This document shows positions 17,168 to 24,459 of a stretch of 64,000 nucleotides of DNA, in pieces (position 1 is the first letter of the stretch; every line of letters begins with the position of its first letter). The position numbers and the translations under genes were made by a program. This DNA comes from Amulumruptor sp947039275 (GTDB taxonomy: Bacteria > Bacteroidota > Bacteroidia > Bacteroidales > Muribaculaceae). The DNA lies in the NCBI GenBank assembly GCA_947039275.1, contig CAMQYL010000011.1:18829-82828 (forward strand), written 5' to 3'. Under the pieces are notes generated by a model. That model had not been told where the DNA came from and made no database searches. It was given only the letters and a program-made list of their open reading frames with translations.

Positions 17168-17938
17168 ATGGAGAGGTTGCGCTGTTTTTTGGACAGTCAG
17201 GCAGCGATTTACAACGTGCCTGAGTTTGCCGACAGCGATCCGGTGCAGTTTCCGCGCCGTTTCTCCAGGTTGGAGGATAGGGAGATAGTTTCCCTGCTCT
17301 GCTCTACTATCGCATGGGGCAACCGCAAGATGATATGCCGCGACTGCGAGAAGCTTCTTGCCATGATGGGTGACAGTCCGTATGATTTCATGATGGGAAA
17401 GGCGTATGAAACTTTGCCAGATGGCAATATCCACCGTACTTTTTTTGTGGAAAATCTACGCCGTTACATGCGTGGGTTGAGAGATATATATGCCCGTCAT
17501 GGTTCGTTGCAGGGATTTGCGCATCATCTGCACATCGCCGAGAGTGACACTCCATCATGGGAACTCGTTGCGGGCATAAACCGTAGTATCTGTGATGCCA
17601 ATGACGGGCAAGGTGACAGCAGATGCCTTCCGCAGAATCTTGACTCCACGGCTCTCAAGCGGGTAAACATGGCTTTGCGCTGGCTCGTCAGAAACGACGG
17701 CATCGTAGACTTAGGATGCTGGGATGTGATCAAGCCATCGCAGTTGTTCATCCCGATGGATGTTCATGTAGGTAATCAGGCAAGAGCCTTAGGCATGCTT
17801 GACCGCAAAGCCAATGACCGTCGGGCGGTAATGGAACTGACTGCCCTCCTCCGTGACTTCCGTCCCGATGACCCTGTCATTTACGACTTCGCCCTCTTTG
17901 GCATAGGCATAACCGGTGCCACCCCCGATATGCCCTAA
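17168..17938 (+). CDS. TIGR02757 (DUF2400) family protein
   Basis: A 256-residue cytoplasmic protein of unknown function found widely in Bacteroidota. Recognisable family segments are LRCFLDSQAAIYN, DPVQFPRRFSRLEDREIVSLLCSTIAWGNRKM, VNMALRWLVR, and the end HVGNQARALGMLDRKANDRRAVMELTALLRDFRPDDPVIYDFALFG (quoted here only as a location, residues about 205-250). The ATG at 17168 is chosen because an upstream start would lie in the tRNA. The gene probably shares the tRNA transcript, since only 34 bases separate them. Some members resemble DNA-glycosylase folds, but no function is claimed. Confidence 0.85.
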   Translation: MERLRCFLDSQAAIYNVPEFADSDPVQFPRRFSRLEDREIVSLLCSTIAWGNRKMICRDCEKLLAMMGDSPYDFMMGKAYETLPDGNIHRTFFVENLRRYMRGLRDIYARHGSLQGFAHHLHIAESDTPSWELVAGINRSICDANDGQGDSRCLPQNLDSTALKRVNMALRWLVRNDGIVDLGCWDVIKPSQLFIPMDVHVGNQARALGMLDRKANDRRAVMELTALLRDFRPDDPVIYDFALFGIGITGATPDMP

Positions 17939-17992
17939 TCCGCGCTATACGGAAAAATTGTAGGTATATTCCGCAATGTTGTTGAATTAAGG

Positions 17993-18306
17993 CTCGCGGT
18001 GTTAACCGCGAGGGAAGTAATAGCCACATGCAAGCAAGCCTTTAGGCTTGTGCAGCTTGTGGAAAACGGATTGTAGGGAAAACCGGCGGCGTAGCTGCCG
18101 GGGCAACCGCACACATCAGCCCCGGCAGCTACGCCGCCAGAATATTATGGATGGCATTCGACCACAAGCTGCGCAGACCTGACGGTCTGCTTGCATGTGG
18201 CTACTGCTCCCTTCGCGGTTATACCGCGAAGTCTTACAGCCCCATCCCTACGTCCACATGGTTGCGGCCTTATTTCAACAGCATTGGGACATGCCTTGGC
18301 ATGTCC
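17993..18306. repeat. Mirror-symmetric hairpin zone A
   Basis: This fills most of the 375-base space between the converging TIGR02757 and MBL genes. Outer hairpins are CTCGCGGT/ACCGCGAG (17993-18012) and CTTCGCGGT/ACCGCGAAG (18211-18231). Inside, TAGCCACATGCAAGCA (about 18021-18036) mirrors TGCTTGCATGTGGCTA (18187-18202), and TGCAGCTTGTGG (18051-18062) mirrors CCACAAGCTGCG. A perfect 20-base inverted repeat (18085-18104 with 18119-18138, core GGCGTAGCTGCCGG) is at the centre. A GGGACATGCC/GGCATGTCC copy closes it at 18286-18306. Short open frames here are artefacts of the repeats. Confidence 0.85.
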
Positions 18307-18313
18307 GTTTCCC

Positions 18314-18958
18314 TTATAAATACGGGTTGCTTGTAGCTTCTGCGGCTATGGTCGTGGGTCGTCCATGTCCTGGATACACCACTGTAGAGCCTGGCAATGA
18401 CAGCAGCTGGTCAGTGACAGCATTGATGAGCTGAAGATGATTACCGCCCGGAAGATCGGTGCGGCCGATGCTCCGCTCAAAAAGTGAGTCACCGCTGAAA
18501 ACCACTCCAGCCTCTTTGCAATATAGGGCAATGCCACCAGGGGAATGACCCGGCACTTGAAGTACCTCAAAATCAAGCTGACCTACCTTGATGACATCCC
18601 CCTGACGCAGGTCTACCTCTACGTTGAGTGGGCGCAACGCATCAGGATTCATGCCGAACATCTGCGCTTGTTCGCGGCGGCGTGCTCCGAGCATGCTGTC
18701 ACCGCTGTTTGCCTCGGTCTTGACATTGTATGTGTCAGCTATGTGGTCGTTGCCCCACGTGTGGTCAAGATGCAGATGTGTGTTGACCATATGGATCAAG
18801 GTCAGGTCGTTGGCGCGGATGAAATCGTCAAACTGCTGCCGTTCGGCGGCATTGTACATCCCAGGGTCTATCACCATCGCTTCTCGCGTGTCGGTGTCCC
18901 AAACCAAGTACGTATTCTCGTCAAACGGATTGAATACGAAAGTCTTTATCTTCATCAT
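18314..18958 (-). CDS. MBL-fold metallo-hydrolase (glyoxalase II-like)
   Basis: A 214-residue soluble metallo-beta-lactamase-fold hydrolase. The zinc motif NTHLHLDHTWGND is at residues 59-71. Further metal ligands lie in VPGHSPGGIALY, GVVFSGDSLFERSIGRTDLPGG and YPGHGRPTTI. The arrangement matches the YcbL/GloB-related branch that hydrolyses thioesters. It lacks the extra C-terminal domain of true glyoxalase II, so the substrate is left open. The ATG overlaps the rsmG stop as ATGA, indicating translational coupling. Its 3' end faces hairpin zone A. Confidence 0.88.
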   Translation of the reverse strand: MMKIKTFVFNPFDENTYLVWDTDTREAMVIDPGMYNAAERQQFDDFIRANDLTLIHMVNTHLHLDHTWGNDHIADTYNVKTEANSGDSMLGARRREQAQMFGMNPDALRPLNVEVDLRQGDVIKVGQLDFEVLQVPGHSPGGIALYCKEAGVVFSGDSLFERSIGRTDLPGGNHLQLINAVTDQLLSLPGSTVVYPGHGRPTTIAAEATSNPYL

Positions 18959-19584
18959 AGTTTGCAATATACTATCTTTTTGGTCTCAAAAAATTCTTCG
19001 TTGAAATAGTCGGTTACAGGCATCTCCACGATTGGCAGCCGCATGCCACCCATCTCGCTCTCCATCTCGCCCCCTTTGAGACATATAAGCCCGTTAGGCA
19101 GAGGATTAATGTGGCGCGGAGATATGTTGCGGCGTGAGAGCTTGGCGAGTTCGTCAAGGCGCATCACGGCGCGTGACACCACGAAATCGACTTTGTCGTG
19201 ATACTCCCCTGAGTCGCCGTGCTGTAGCGTGACATTGGTCAGTCCTATGCGCTCGGCTATGTCAGTAGCCACGCGTATCTTCTTGCCGATGCGGTCTATC
19301 AGATGCAGCCGCGCCTGCGGCCACATGATGGCAAGCGGTATCCCCGGAAAACCGCCCCCGGTGCCGAGGTCAAGAATCCGGGACCCCTCTGCAGGCGTGA
19401 TAAACTTGGCAATGGCGAGCGAGTGGAGCACATGGCGCTCATACAGGTTGTCGATGTCACGCCGCGACACCACGTTGACCTTAGCGTTCCACTCCGCATA
19501 CAGCTCTCCCAGCGCAGCGATCATCTCCCGCTGCCCCTCGCTCATCTCCGGAAAATACCTATATACTATCTCAGGCGAATCCAT
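18955..19584 (-). CDS. rsmG: 16S rRNA (guanine527-N7)-methyltransferase RsmG
   Basis: RsmG (GidB) methylates G527 of 16S rRNA using SAM. The 209-residue product starts at the ATG at 19584 (MDSPEIVYRYFPEMSEGQ). A longer upstream frame adds an unlikely Cys-rich leader. The SAM-binding motif ILDLGTGGGFPGIPLAIMWP, the upstream NVVSRRDIDNLYERHVLHSL and the VVSRAVMRLDEL motif are all intact. Unlike in many bacteria, it is not beside mnmG; its partner here is the MBL hydrolase that overlaps it. Confidence 0.96.
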   Translation of the reverse strand: MDSPEIVYRYFPEMSEGQREMIAALGELYAEWNAKVNVVSRRDIDNLYERHVLHSLAIAKFITPAEGSRILDLGTGGGFPGIPLAIMWPQARLHLIDRIGKKIRVATDIAERIGLTNVTLQHGDSGEYHDKVDFVVSRAVMRLDELAKLSRRNISPRHINPLPNGLICLKGGEMESEMGGMRLPIVEMPVTDYFNEEFFETKKIVYCKL

Positions 19585-19712
19585 ACAGCTATAACAATTT
19601 TGACACTGTAAAGATACACAATATAATCTGAAAAAACTTATCACGAATTTACATGATACGGAAGAAATAAGTCAATATGCCATTAAATCCGCTTAATCTA
19701 TAATGAGTTATG

Positions 19713-19767
19713 ATAGGATAAAAGCCAAAATTGCAAAGATACTTTGCAATTTTGGCTTTTATCCTAT
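19713..19767. terminator. Long perfect AT-rich hairpin
   Basis: A 26-bp perfect inverted repeat (left 19713-19738 starting ATAGGATAAAAGCC, right 19742-19767) has a 3-base loop. It lies 16 bases beyond the stop of the lipoprotein gene on the minus strand and ends in an A/T-rich flank, so it is the likely terminator of that gene. It has no strong U-run after the stem. Confidence 0.7.
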
Positions 19768-19783
19768 GTCTATGAGATTATCG

Positions 19784-20566
19784 CTATACTTCCATCCATG
19801 AAAAATGGAAGGTATCGGTGTTGCGGCCATTTAGGGATGTGGTTACCGATATGGGATAACCGTCTTGATCGAATTCATACTGCCACTTCCATAGGTCATC
19901 GCTGCCATCCCCTCTATCATCAATGGCGGCTTGGACTAGATGGATCGGTGTTTGTCCGAAATAGCCCTGCATGACGAGGTACGGTTCGAAATCATCAAAT
20001 AGCAAATCGTTGCTATCAGCTATTATTCCTACGATCCGTCCGTAGTCATACTTGTCAGAATACTCATAGGTAGCACGGTTATCCTTTGACCAGTGTGTCA
20101 GGGTGCTGGAAATGTCGCCCATGCTCCATTCAAAGTTTTTATAGCCGCCACCATCTGTCCATTTTGAAATACGGCCGCTTTTATATGTAAGAAACCAGTC
20201 GTCTTGTATTTTAGTAATCAAACCGTTGGATAGGCTATAAGTTTCCATATATGATGAACTATGCCCGTTCCAAGAAATATTAATTTCTGTCACTTGAATT
20301 TGTGATGATGAATACGAATAGGTAGTCGTTTTGTTGACAGCACCATTATGTGTGCTGACAACTTTCTCTATTCTACCTTCTTGGTCGTAGCTTATATCGC
20401 AGACGGAATGCGGATAAGTCACCTGCGTCAGCCGTTTCTTGACGCTTGGCTGAGGCATTTCGGGCACGGTTTGTTCGGGTTCATCGTCATCGTTGCTGCA
20501 TGACGCGATCCCAAGGCATACCGCTACAGTGATGAGCGATAGAGCAATGAATTTTAACTTTTTCAT
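19784..20566 (-). CDS. Lipoprotein, DUF4595-like, unknown function
   Basis: A 260-residue exported lipoprotein. The leader MKKLKFIALSLITVAVCLGI is followed by the lipobox GIASC with Cys23 as the lipidation site, then an acidic SNDDDEPEQ tether that in Bacteroidota often directs surface display. The body is made of short Tyr/Ser/Thr/Trp-rich strands (YDQEGRIEKVV, TTTYSYSSSQIQV, FEWSMGDIS), a YD-repeat-like beta pattern seen in DUF4595-type proteins. It has no enzyme motif. No promoter is visible in the 58 bases between it and the structured RNA upstream, so expression may depend on read-through from that RNA. Confidence 0.75.
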   Translation of the reverse strand: MKKLKFIALSLITVAVCLGIASCSNDDDEPEQTVPEMPQPSVKKRLTQVTYPHSVCDISYDQEGRIEKVVSTHNGAVNKTTTYSYSSSQIQVTEINISWNGHSSSYMETYSLSNGLITKIQDDWFLTYKSGRISKWTDGGGYKNFEWSMGDISSTLTHWSKDNRATYEYSDKYDYGRIVGIIADSNDLLFDDFEPYLVMQGYFGQTPIHLVQAAIDDRGDGSDDLWKWQYEFDQDGYPISVTTSLNGRNTDTFHFSWMEV

Positions 20567-20623
20567 CTTGCTGGGTTTGACGTGTCACCATTCCCCTGCT
20601 GGCACGTATCTTTTAACTATTGG

Positions 20624-20892
20624 ATATGAAAAAGGTGTGAGGAATGTATCTTGTCTTATCCGTAATTCAGGTCTTGGTCTACCTCCTCAATGGATAAAAC
20701 AACAGCCCCACACCGATTTTGCTATATAAGCTGCCATGCGGCAGGGTATAAGCAACCGATGCAGGTGCTATTGTCAATCTCATCTTCATTGAGGTTACAA
20801 ACGACCAAGTTTGAATTACGAAGATAAAATTTCAATAACACCTTTTGATAAAAAGTCGAATCCAGCAGCTATCTCTATAGCCTGCATGTATT
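20624..20892 (-). ncRNA. Candidate structured RNA or leader, about 270 nt
   Basis: This lies in the 440-base space 20567-21006. A minus-strand -7 box TAAATTTG at 20906-20899 would start an RNA near 20892; no proper -33 TTG is seen. Long-range pairing joins AAAGGTGT near 20844 with the terminal ACACCTTTTT (20634-20625). CGTAATTCA, CTTGGTC and CCTCAAT (20820-20788) pair with ATTGAGG, GACCAAG and TGAATTACG (20691-20661). A CTGCC/GGCAG hairpin sits at the apex. The alternative stem TTGTTTTATCC/GGATAAGACAA forms a terminator ending in U5. It may be a free RNA (6S- or Bacteroidales-1-like in shape) or a regulatory leader for the lipoprotein. Confidence 0.45.
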
Positions 20893-20979
20893 CACATGCA
20901 AATTTAGTAAAAATGATGCAAATGCGGGAACAATACTTCAATATAAATTATGAGAACTGCACAAATCAGAATTTTGTTG

Positions 20980-20987
20980 TACTTTTG
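20980..20987 (+). promoter_or_regulatory. -7 box of the first HEPN-MNT pair
   Basis: TACTTTTG fits TAnnTTTG and lies 19 bases before the mntA-like ATG, giving a very short 5' leader. No convincing -33 TTG is seen at the right distance, so this is tentative. Confidence 0.4.
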
Positions 20988-21006
20988 TGAAAAGTAACTA
21001 TACGGA

Positions 21007-21318
21007 ATGAAACTCATAGAACTTCATTTAGGTCAGATTTTTGAACTTTGTAAGAAATACAAGGTTCGGAAATTGTATGTGTTTGGGTCTATATTGACTG
21101 ATAAGTTCACTGACCAGAGCGATGTGGATTTTTCGGTGGACTTTGACAAAGATGCAATAAATCGGGAAAATCTTGATTGGGCAGATATATTTTTTGATTT
21201 CATGCATGAGATGGAAGCTTTGCTCAGGCGGAAGGTTGATATGGTTTTTGATAATCATATCACAAACGGTGTTTTCAAAAAGGAACTTAACCAAACAAAA
21301 CGTCTGATATATGGATGA
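21007..21318 (+). CDS. mntA: MntA-like nucleotidyltransferase antitoxin (pair 1)
   Basis: A 103-residue minimal nucleotidyltransferase. It carries the GSX10DXD active-site signature: Gly27-Ser28 in YVFGSILTD and Asp39/Asp41 in SDVDFSVDF. A third acidic strand is in RRKVDMVFD. Characterised relatives neutralise the HepT RNase by AMPylating the Tyr in its RX4HXY motif, and that Tyr is present in the neighbour. The order (MNT first) and 8-base overlap with the HEPN gene are typical of the module. A close paralogue lies at 40044. Confidence 0.88.
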   Translation: MKLIELHLGQIFELCKKYKVRKLYVFGSILTDKFTDQSDVDFSVDFDKDAINRENLDWADIFFDFMHEMEALLRRKVDMVFDNHITNGVFKKELNQTKRLIYG

Positions 21319-21655
21319 AAGAGTTGCGAAGTATCTGAATGATATACAAAACGCAATTATAGAGATAGAAACCGCAACCTCGGAGCGTTCCAAAGAATTT
21401 GATACTTTTGTGTCAGATTTTGTATTCCGTAAATTTGTGGAACGGAACATCGAAATAATTGGAGAGGCAATGAATAGGTTGTTGAGGATAAAGCCTGACA
21501 TACAGATCACATCAGCCCGTAAGATTGTTGATACTCGTAACTATGTGATTCATTCCTATGATTCTCTCATCCCAGAAATATTGTGGGCAATAGTAGTTAA
21601 TCATATCCCAAGGTTAAAATCAGAGGTTGATAATTTATTAAACCAAAATTCGTAA
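21311..21655 (+). CDS. hepT: HepT-like HEPN toxin RNase (pair 1)
   Basis: A 114-residue helical DUF86/HEPN protein. The RX4HXY RNase motif is complete: Arg76, His81 and Tyr83 in TRNYVIHSYDS. Family landmarks FRKFVERNIEIIGEAMNR precede it. Relatives act as RNA-cleaving toxins held in check by the MNT partner, which modifies the Tyr. The start overlaps the antitoxin by eight bases, implying coupled translation. The next gene begins only 12 bases later in the same direction, so transcription could continue into the CvfB-like gene. Confidence 0.88.
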   Translation: MDERVAKYLNDIQNAIIEIETATSERSKEFDTFVSDFVFRKFVERNIEIIGEAMNRLLRIKPDIQITSARKIVDTRNYVIHSYDSLIPEILWAIVVNHIPRLKSEVDNLLNQNS

Positions 21656-21667
21656 GACTGCATTGTT

Positions 21668-22507
21668 ATGATAAAGATAGGTGATTATAACACGCTGGCG
21701 GTGAAGAAGCTGGTGGATTTCGGGGCGTATCTCGATGGCGGCGAGGCTGGGGAGATACTGCTGCCGGCACGGCATATAGACGCTCCGCTTCAGCCTGGAG
21801 ATGAGATGGAGGTATTCATCTACACTGACAGTGAGGACAGGCTTATTGCTACCACGGAGCATCCTTTCGCTAAGGTGGGAGAGTTCGCTTACCTGCAGGT
21901 CGTGGCTGTCAACCGTATCGGGGCTTTTCTTGACTGGGGACTGCCTAAGAATCTTCTCGTGCCTTTCAGGGAGCAGAAACTCACGATGCGCGAGGGCTGC
22001 CAGTATCTCGTGTATGTGTATCTTGACGATGCGTCGAAGCGTGTGGCTGCCTCTGCCAAGATAGAGAAATTCCTCGGCAATGTAATGCCGGAGTATGCCA
22101 AGGGTGCAGAGGTAGAGGCTCTTGTCATAGCACATGAGGACCCGGGCTACCGTGTGATTGTCGACAATCTCCACCGTGGCATCATCTATGACAATGAGAT
22201 ATATTCACCCCTTGAAATCGGCTCTACGATACGCGCCAAGGTCAAGCAGGTGCGCCGCGACGGCAAAATCGACCTCACGCTCAACGAGAAAGTGGGCGAA
22301 CGTATCAGTCCGGTGGCTGACCGTATCCTCGAGCTTATCAATGACTCAGCCGACCATGTACTTGTGCTCCATGATCATTCTTCACCTGAGGAAATAAAGG
22401 CGCGTCTGCATTGCAGCAAGAAGGACTTCAAGCGCGCTGTCGGACAGCTCTACAAAGCCCACAAAATCGTCATCCTCCCCGATGACGGAGGGCTGACGCT
22501 CCCTTAA
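21668..22507 (+). CDS. CvfB/YitL-like S1-domain RNA-binding protein
   Basis: A 279-residue cytoplasmic protein of the CvfB family. S1-like modules follow one another: KIGDYNTLAVKKLVDFGAYL at the N-terminus, FAYLQVVAVNRIGAFLDWGL at about 75-95, and GSTIRAKVKQVRRDGKIDLTL at about 185-205. A winged-helix end follows (SSPEEIKARLHCSKKDFKRA, VGQLYKAHKI). In Staphylococcus, CvfB affects virulence gene expression; the role here is unknown beyond RNA binding. The gene ends at hairpin zone C, which separates it from converging gluQ. Confidence 0.88.
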   Translation: MIKIGDYNTLAVKKLVDFGAYLDGGEAGEILLPARHIDAPLQPGDEMEVFIYTDSEDRLIATTEHPFAKVGEFAYLQVVAVNRIGAFLDWGLPKNLLVPFREQKLTMREGCQYLVYVYLDDASKRVAASAKIEKFLGNVMPEYAKGAEVEALVIAHEDPGYRVIVDNLHRGIIYDNEIYSPLEIGSTIRAKVKQVRRDGKIDLTLNEKVGERISPVADRILELINDSADHVLVLHDHSSPEEIKARLHCSKKDFKRAVGQLYKAHKIVILPDDGGLTLP

Positions 22508-22519
22508 TATATTCCCATT

Positions 22520-22914
22520 GTAGGGACATGTCACGGCACAATGTCACTAACTTAAGCATAACATGGCCAAAAGACCCAGTAAGGGTCTGATATATTAGGC
22601 ATGGGTCATTCAAGCTGTTTAGGCTTGGATGACCCATGTTAATGATTTTCCATCTCTTTTCCGCCTCTGTAGGAGGCGTACACATGATGCGGAGTATGTG
22701 TGCCTCCTATGGAGGCATCGATCAGGAGGGGATGATGCTACCATGGTCATACAAGCCTAAACGCTTGTATGACCATGGCCTAATATGTTGACCTCCGCTG
22801 GAGGTCTTGCCTTTGAGAAGACATTTAGCTTAAGTTAGTGGCATTGTGCCACGGCATGTCCGCATCACAGGCGTATGGAAATCAGTCGGCGGACATGCCA
22901 CGGCATGTCCCTAC
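22520..22914. repeat. Mirror-symmetric hairpin zone C
   Basis: This fills the 403-base space between the converging CvfB-like gene and gluQ. The outer arms, 22524-22557 (GGACATGTCACGGC onward to ACTTAAGC) and 22828-22861, are near-perfect mirrors. Between them are at least six hairpins: AGACCC/GGGTCT (22572-22588), CATGGGTCAT/ATGACCCATG (about 22600-22638), CGCCTC/GAGGCG (22662-22678), TGCCTCC/GGAGGCA (about 22701-22717), and a perfect 16-bp stem CCATGGTCATACAAGC (22741-22756 with 22763-22778). GACCTCC/GGAGGTC (about 22790-22806) is the sixth. The last unit 22889-22914 overlaps the gluQ stop codon. No gene is seen. Confidence 0.85.
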
Positions 22915-23840
22915 AGATTGAGCAATGCTTTGTGTGGGAGGTTGGCTGCTTCTGCTGCCATGGCGAGGACTTCGTGGGGAGTGTAGGTGCGGCGTAGCTG
23001 CTCCATGGATAGGCTTTGGTCGCGTTTGCTAAGGCGGATGCCTGAGGCGTTGCGCACGAGGGGGAAGTGTAGGTAGTGGCGCGGGGATGTCAGACCGAGT
23101 TGCTGCATGACGTAGAGCTGCTGGGCGGTGGAGAGGAGCAGGTCTTCGCCGCGCACCACTTCGGTTATGCCCATCAGTGCATCGTCGATGGCAACTGCAA
23201 ACTGGTATGCCCAGGCTTCATCGCGCCGCTTGACCACGAAATCGCCGCAATGGTCACCCAATGACACTGTCTGCCGTCCACATATCAGGTCATCAAATAC
23301 CACGATGCCGCTGTGCGCATCTTCGTTTCCTGGATAAGGTGGCACCATCAGCCGCAAAGTATTGCCTGTCAATTCCAAGCCGCATGCAAGTCCGTTTGGG
23401 CGACACTTGCCGCTGTAGACGATATGGCCGTCAGACTCGTGCGGAGCTTGCGTCGCCATCAGTTCGGCACGTGTGCATCGGCACGGATATACGATGCCTC
23501 GCTTGCAGAGTCTCATAAGATAATCCTCATATATCTCTCCGCGCTGGCTCTGATAGTAGGGACCTTCGTCCCATTGCAGTCCGAGCCAGCAGAGGTCGTC
23601 CATCAGCATGTCGGCATGCTGCTGCTTAGAGCGTTGTGGGTCTATATCCTCGATGCGGAGTATCCATTTGCCGCCTTTTAATTTCACCGACAAATATGAC
23701 AGCAGTGCGGCAACAATATTGCCCAAGTGCATGCGTCCTGTAGGGGATGGGGCGAACCGTCCACGAGCCGAAGGGTCAGGAACGGCATTGGCGAGTATGT
23801 CGGCTAACTCTCTCAATCTTATTTGCTGATTACGGGGCAA
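22911..23840 (-). CDS. gluQ: Glutamyl-Q tRNA(Asp) synthetase
   Basis: GluQRS attaches glutamate to the queuosine at position 34 of tRNA-Asp. The product is about 300 residues and lacks the anticodon-binding domain of GluRS. The HIGH-like motif is in GRFAPSPTGRMHLGN. The zinc site CRC...Y...C is at about residues 120-150, and the KMSKS-like motif is RLSKRD. The start is uncertain: TTG at 23840 overlaps bioD by 22 bases, and TTG at 23816, just after the bioD stop, is an alternative. The TAG stop lies inside a GTAGGGACATGCC repeat. queA is also in the window, consistent with a queuosine-using cell. Confidence 0.93.
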   Translation of the reverse strand: MPRNQQIRLRELADILANAVPDPSARGRFAPSPTGRMHLGNIVAALLSYLSVKLKGGKWILRIEDIDPQRSKQQHADMLMDDLCWLGLQWDEGPYYQSQRGEIYEDYLMRLCKRGIVYPCRCTRAELMATQAPHESDGHIVYSGKCRPNGLACGLELTGNTLRLMVPPYPGNEDAHSGIVVFDDLICGRQTVSLGDHCGDFVVKRRDEAWAYQFAVAIDDALMGITEVVRGEDLLLSTAQQLYVMQQLGLTSPRHYLHFPLVRNASGIRLSKRDQSLSMEQLRRTYTPHEVLAMAAEAANLPHKALLNL

Positions 23841-24457
23841 TCTATCATCTCCACCCCGGGGAAATGCTTGCAGAGGTATTGGGTGATGTATCGGTGAGTG
23901 TCGGGAGCGATGACCTTGTCGGTGTCAAAATATTTGTTGTATATGACGCGATCGAGCTTCAGTCCTCGCGCAGCGATGGCTTCTAATGATAGTATGGTGT
24001 GGCTTATAGAGCCAAGGCGCCCATTGGTTACGAGTATCACCGGCAGGTTGTGTTCTACAGGGTAGTCGATGGTAAGCATGTCGTCAGACAGCGGCACCAT
24101 CAGTCCGCCTGCACCCTCTATCAGCACCACATCGTAGCGCGATTCAAGCAGCGCACGTGACCGCTCTATGGCATTGAAATCTATAGGACGGCGGTCAATC
24201 ATAGCCGACAGATGAGGTGAAGCAGGGTAGGTATATATGACAGGTGCGGTCGTGAGGTCGGCATCTTCGGGCAAAGCGTGACCCATGATGCGGCGGTGCA
24301 CTTCTATGTCTTCGGAGCGACCTATATTGCCGGTCTGGATGAACTTCATTGTGGCTACCTTCTTGCCAGACTCGGCAAGGGTCTTTGCCAGCCAGCCGGT
24401 GACGTAGCTTTTGCCGGCATCGGTGTCTATGCCTGATATGAATATTGATTTTGACAT
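23819..24457 (-). CDS. bioD: Dethiobiotin synthetase
   Basis: BioD closes the ureido ring of dethiobiotin from DAPA, CO2 and ATP. The 212-residue protein has the P-loop SGIDTDAGKSYVTG at residues 8-21 (family consensus GTDTxVGKT, with Ser instead of Thr). It also has the KPI-equivalent MKFIQTGN and the second acidic motif LIEGAGGLMVPLSDD. It follows bioGC by two bases. bioA and bioB are not in the window, so the pathway must be completed elsewhere. Confidence 0.95.
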   Translation of the reverse strand: MSKSIFISGIDTDAGKSYVTGWLAKTLAESGKKVATMKFIQTGNIGRSEDIEVHRRIMGHALPEDADLTTAPVIYTYPASPHLSAMIDRRPIDFNAIERSRALLESRYDVVLIEGAGGLMVPLSDDMLTIDYPVEHNLPVILVTNGRLGSISHTILSLEAIAARGLKLDRVIYNKYFDTDKVIAPDTHRYITQYLCKHFPGVEMIDCPVISK

Positions 24458-24459
24458 AT

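Noticed and set aside
17993..18306. CRISPR array
   Set aside because: The repeats are inverted and unequal, with no direct repeat-spacer periodicity and no cas genes nearby.
18151..18434. Short plus-strand frames after the TIGR02757 gene
   Set aside because: They lie in the hairpin zone and antisense to the MBL gene; their residues come from repeat sequence.
18314..18958. True glyoxalase II (gloB)
   Set aside because: The product ends at about 214 residues and lacks the glutathione-binding C-terminal domain, so only the MBL fold is claimed.
20493..20729. 78-residue plus-strand frame
   Set aside because: It overlaps the lipoprotein start and the structured RNA on the other strand and has no credible start site.
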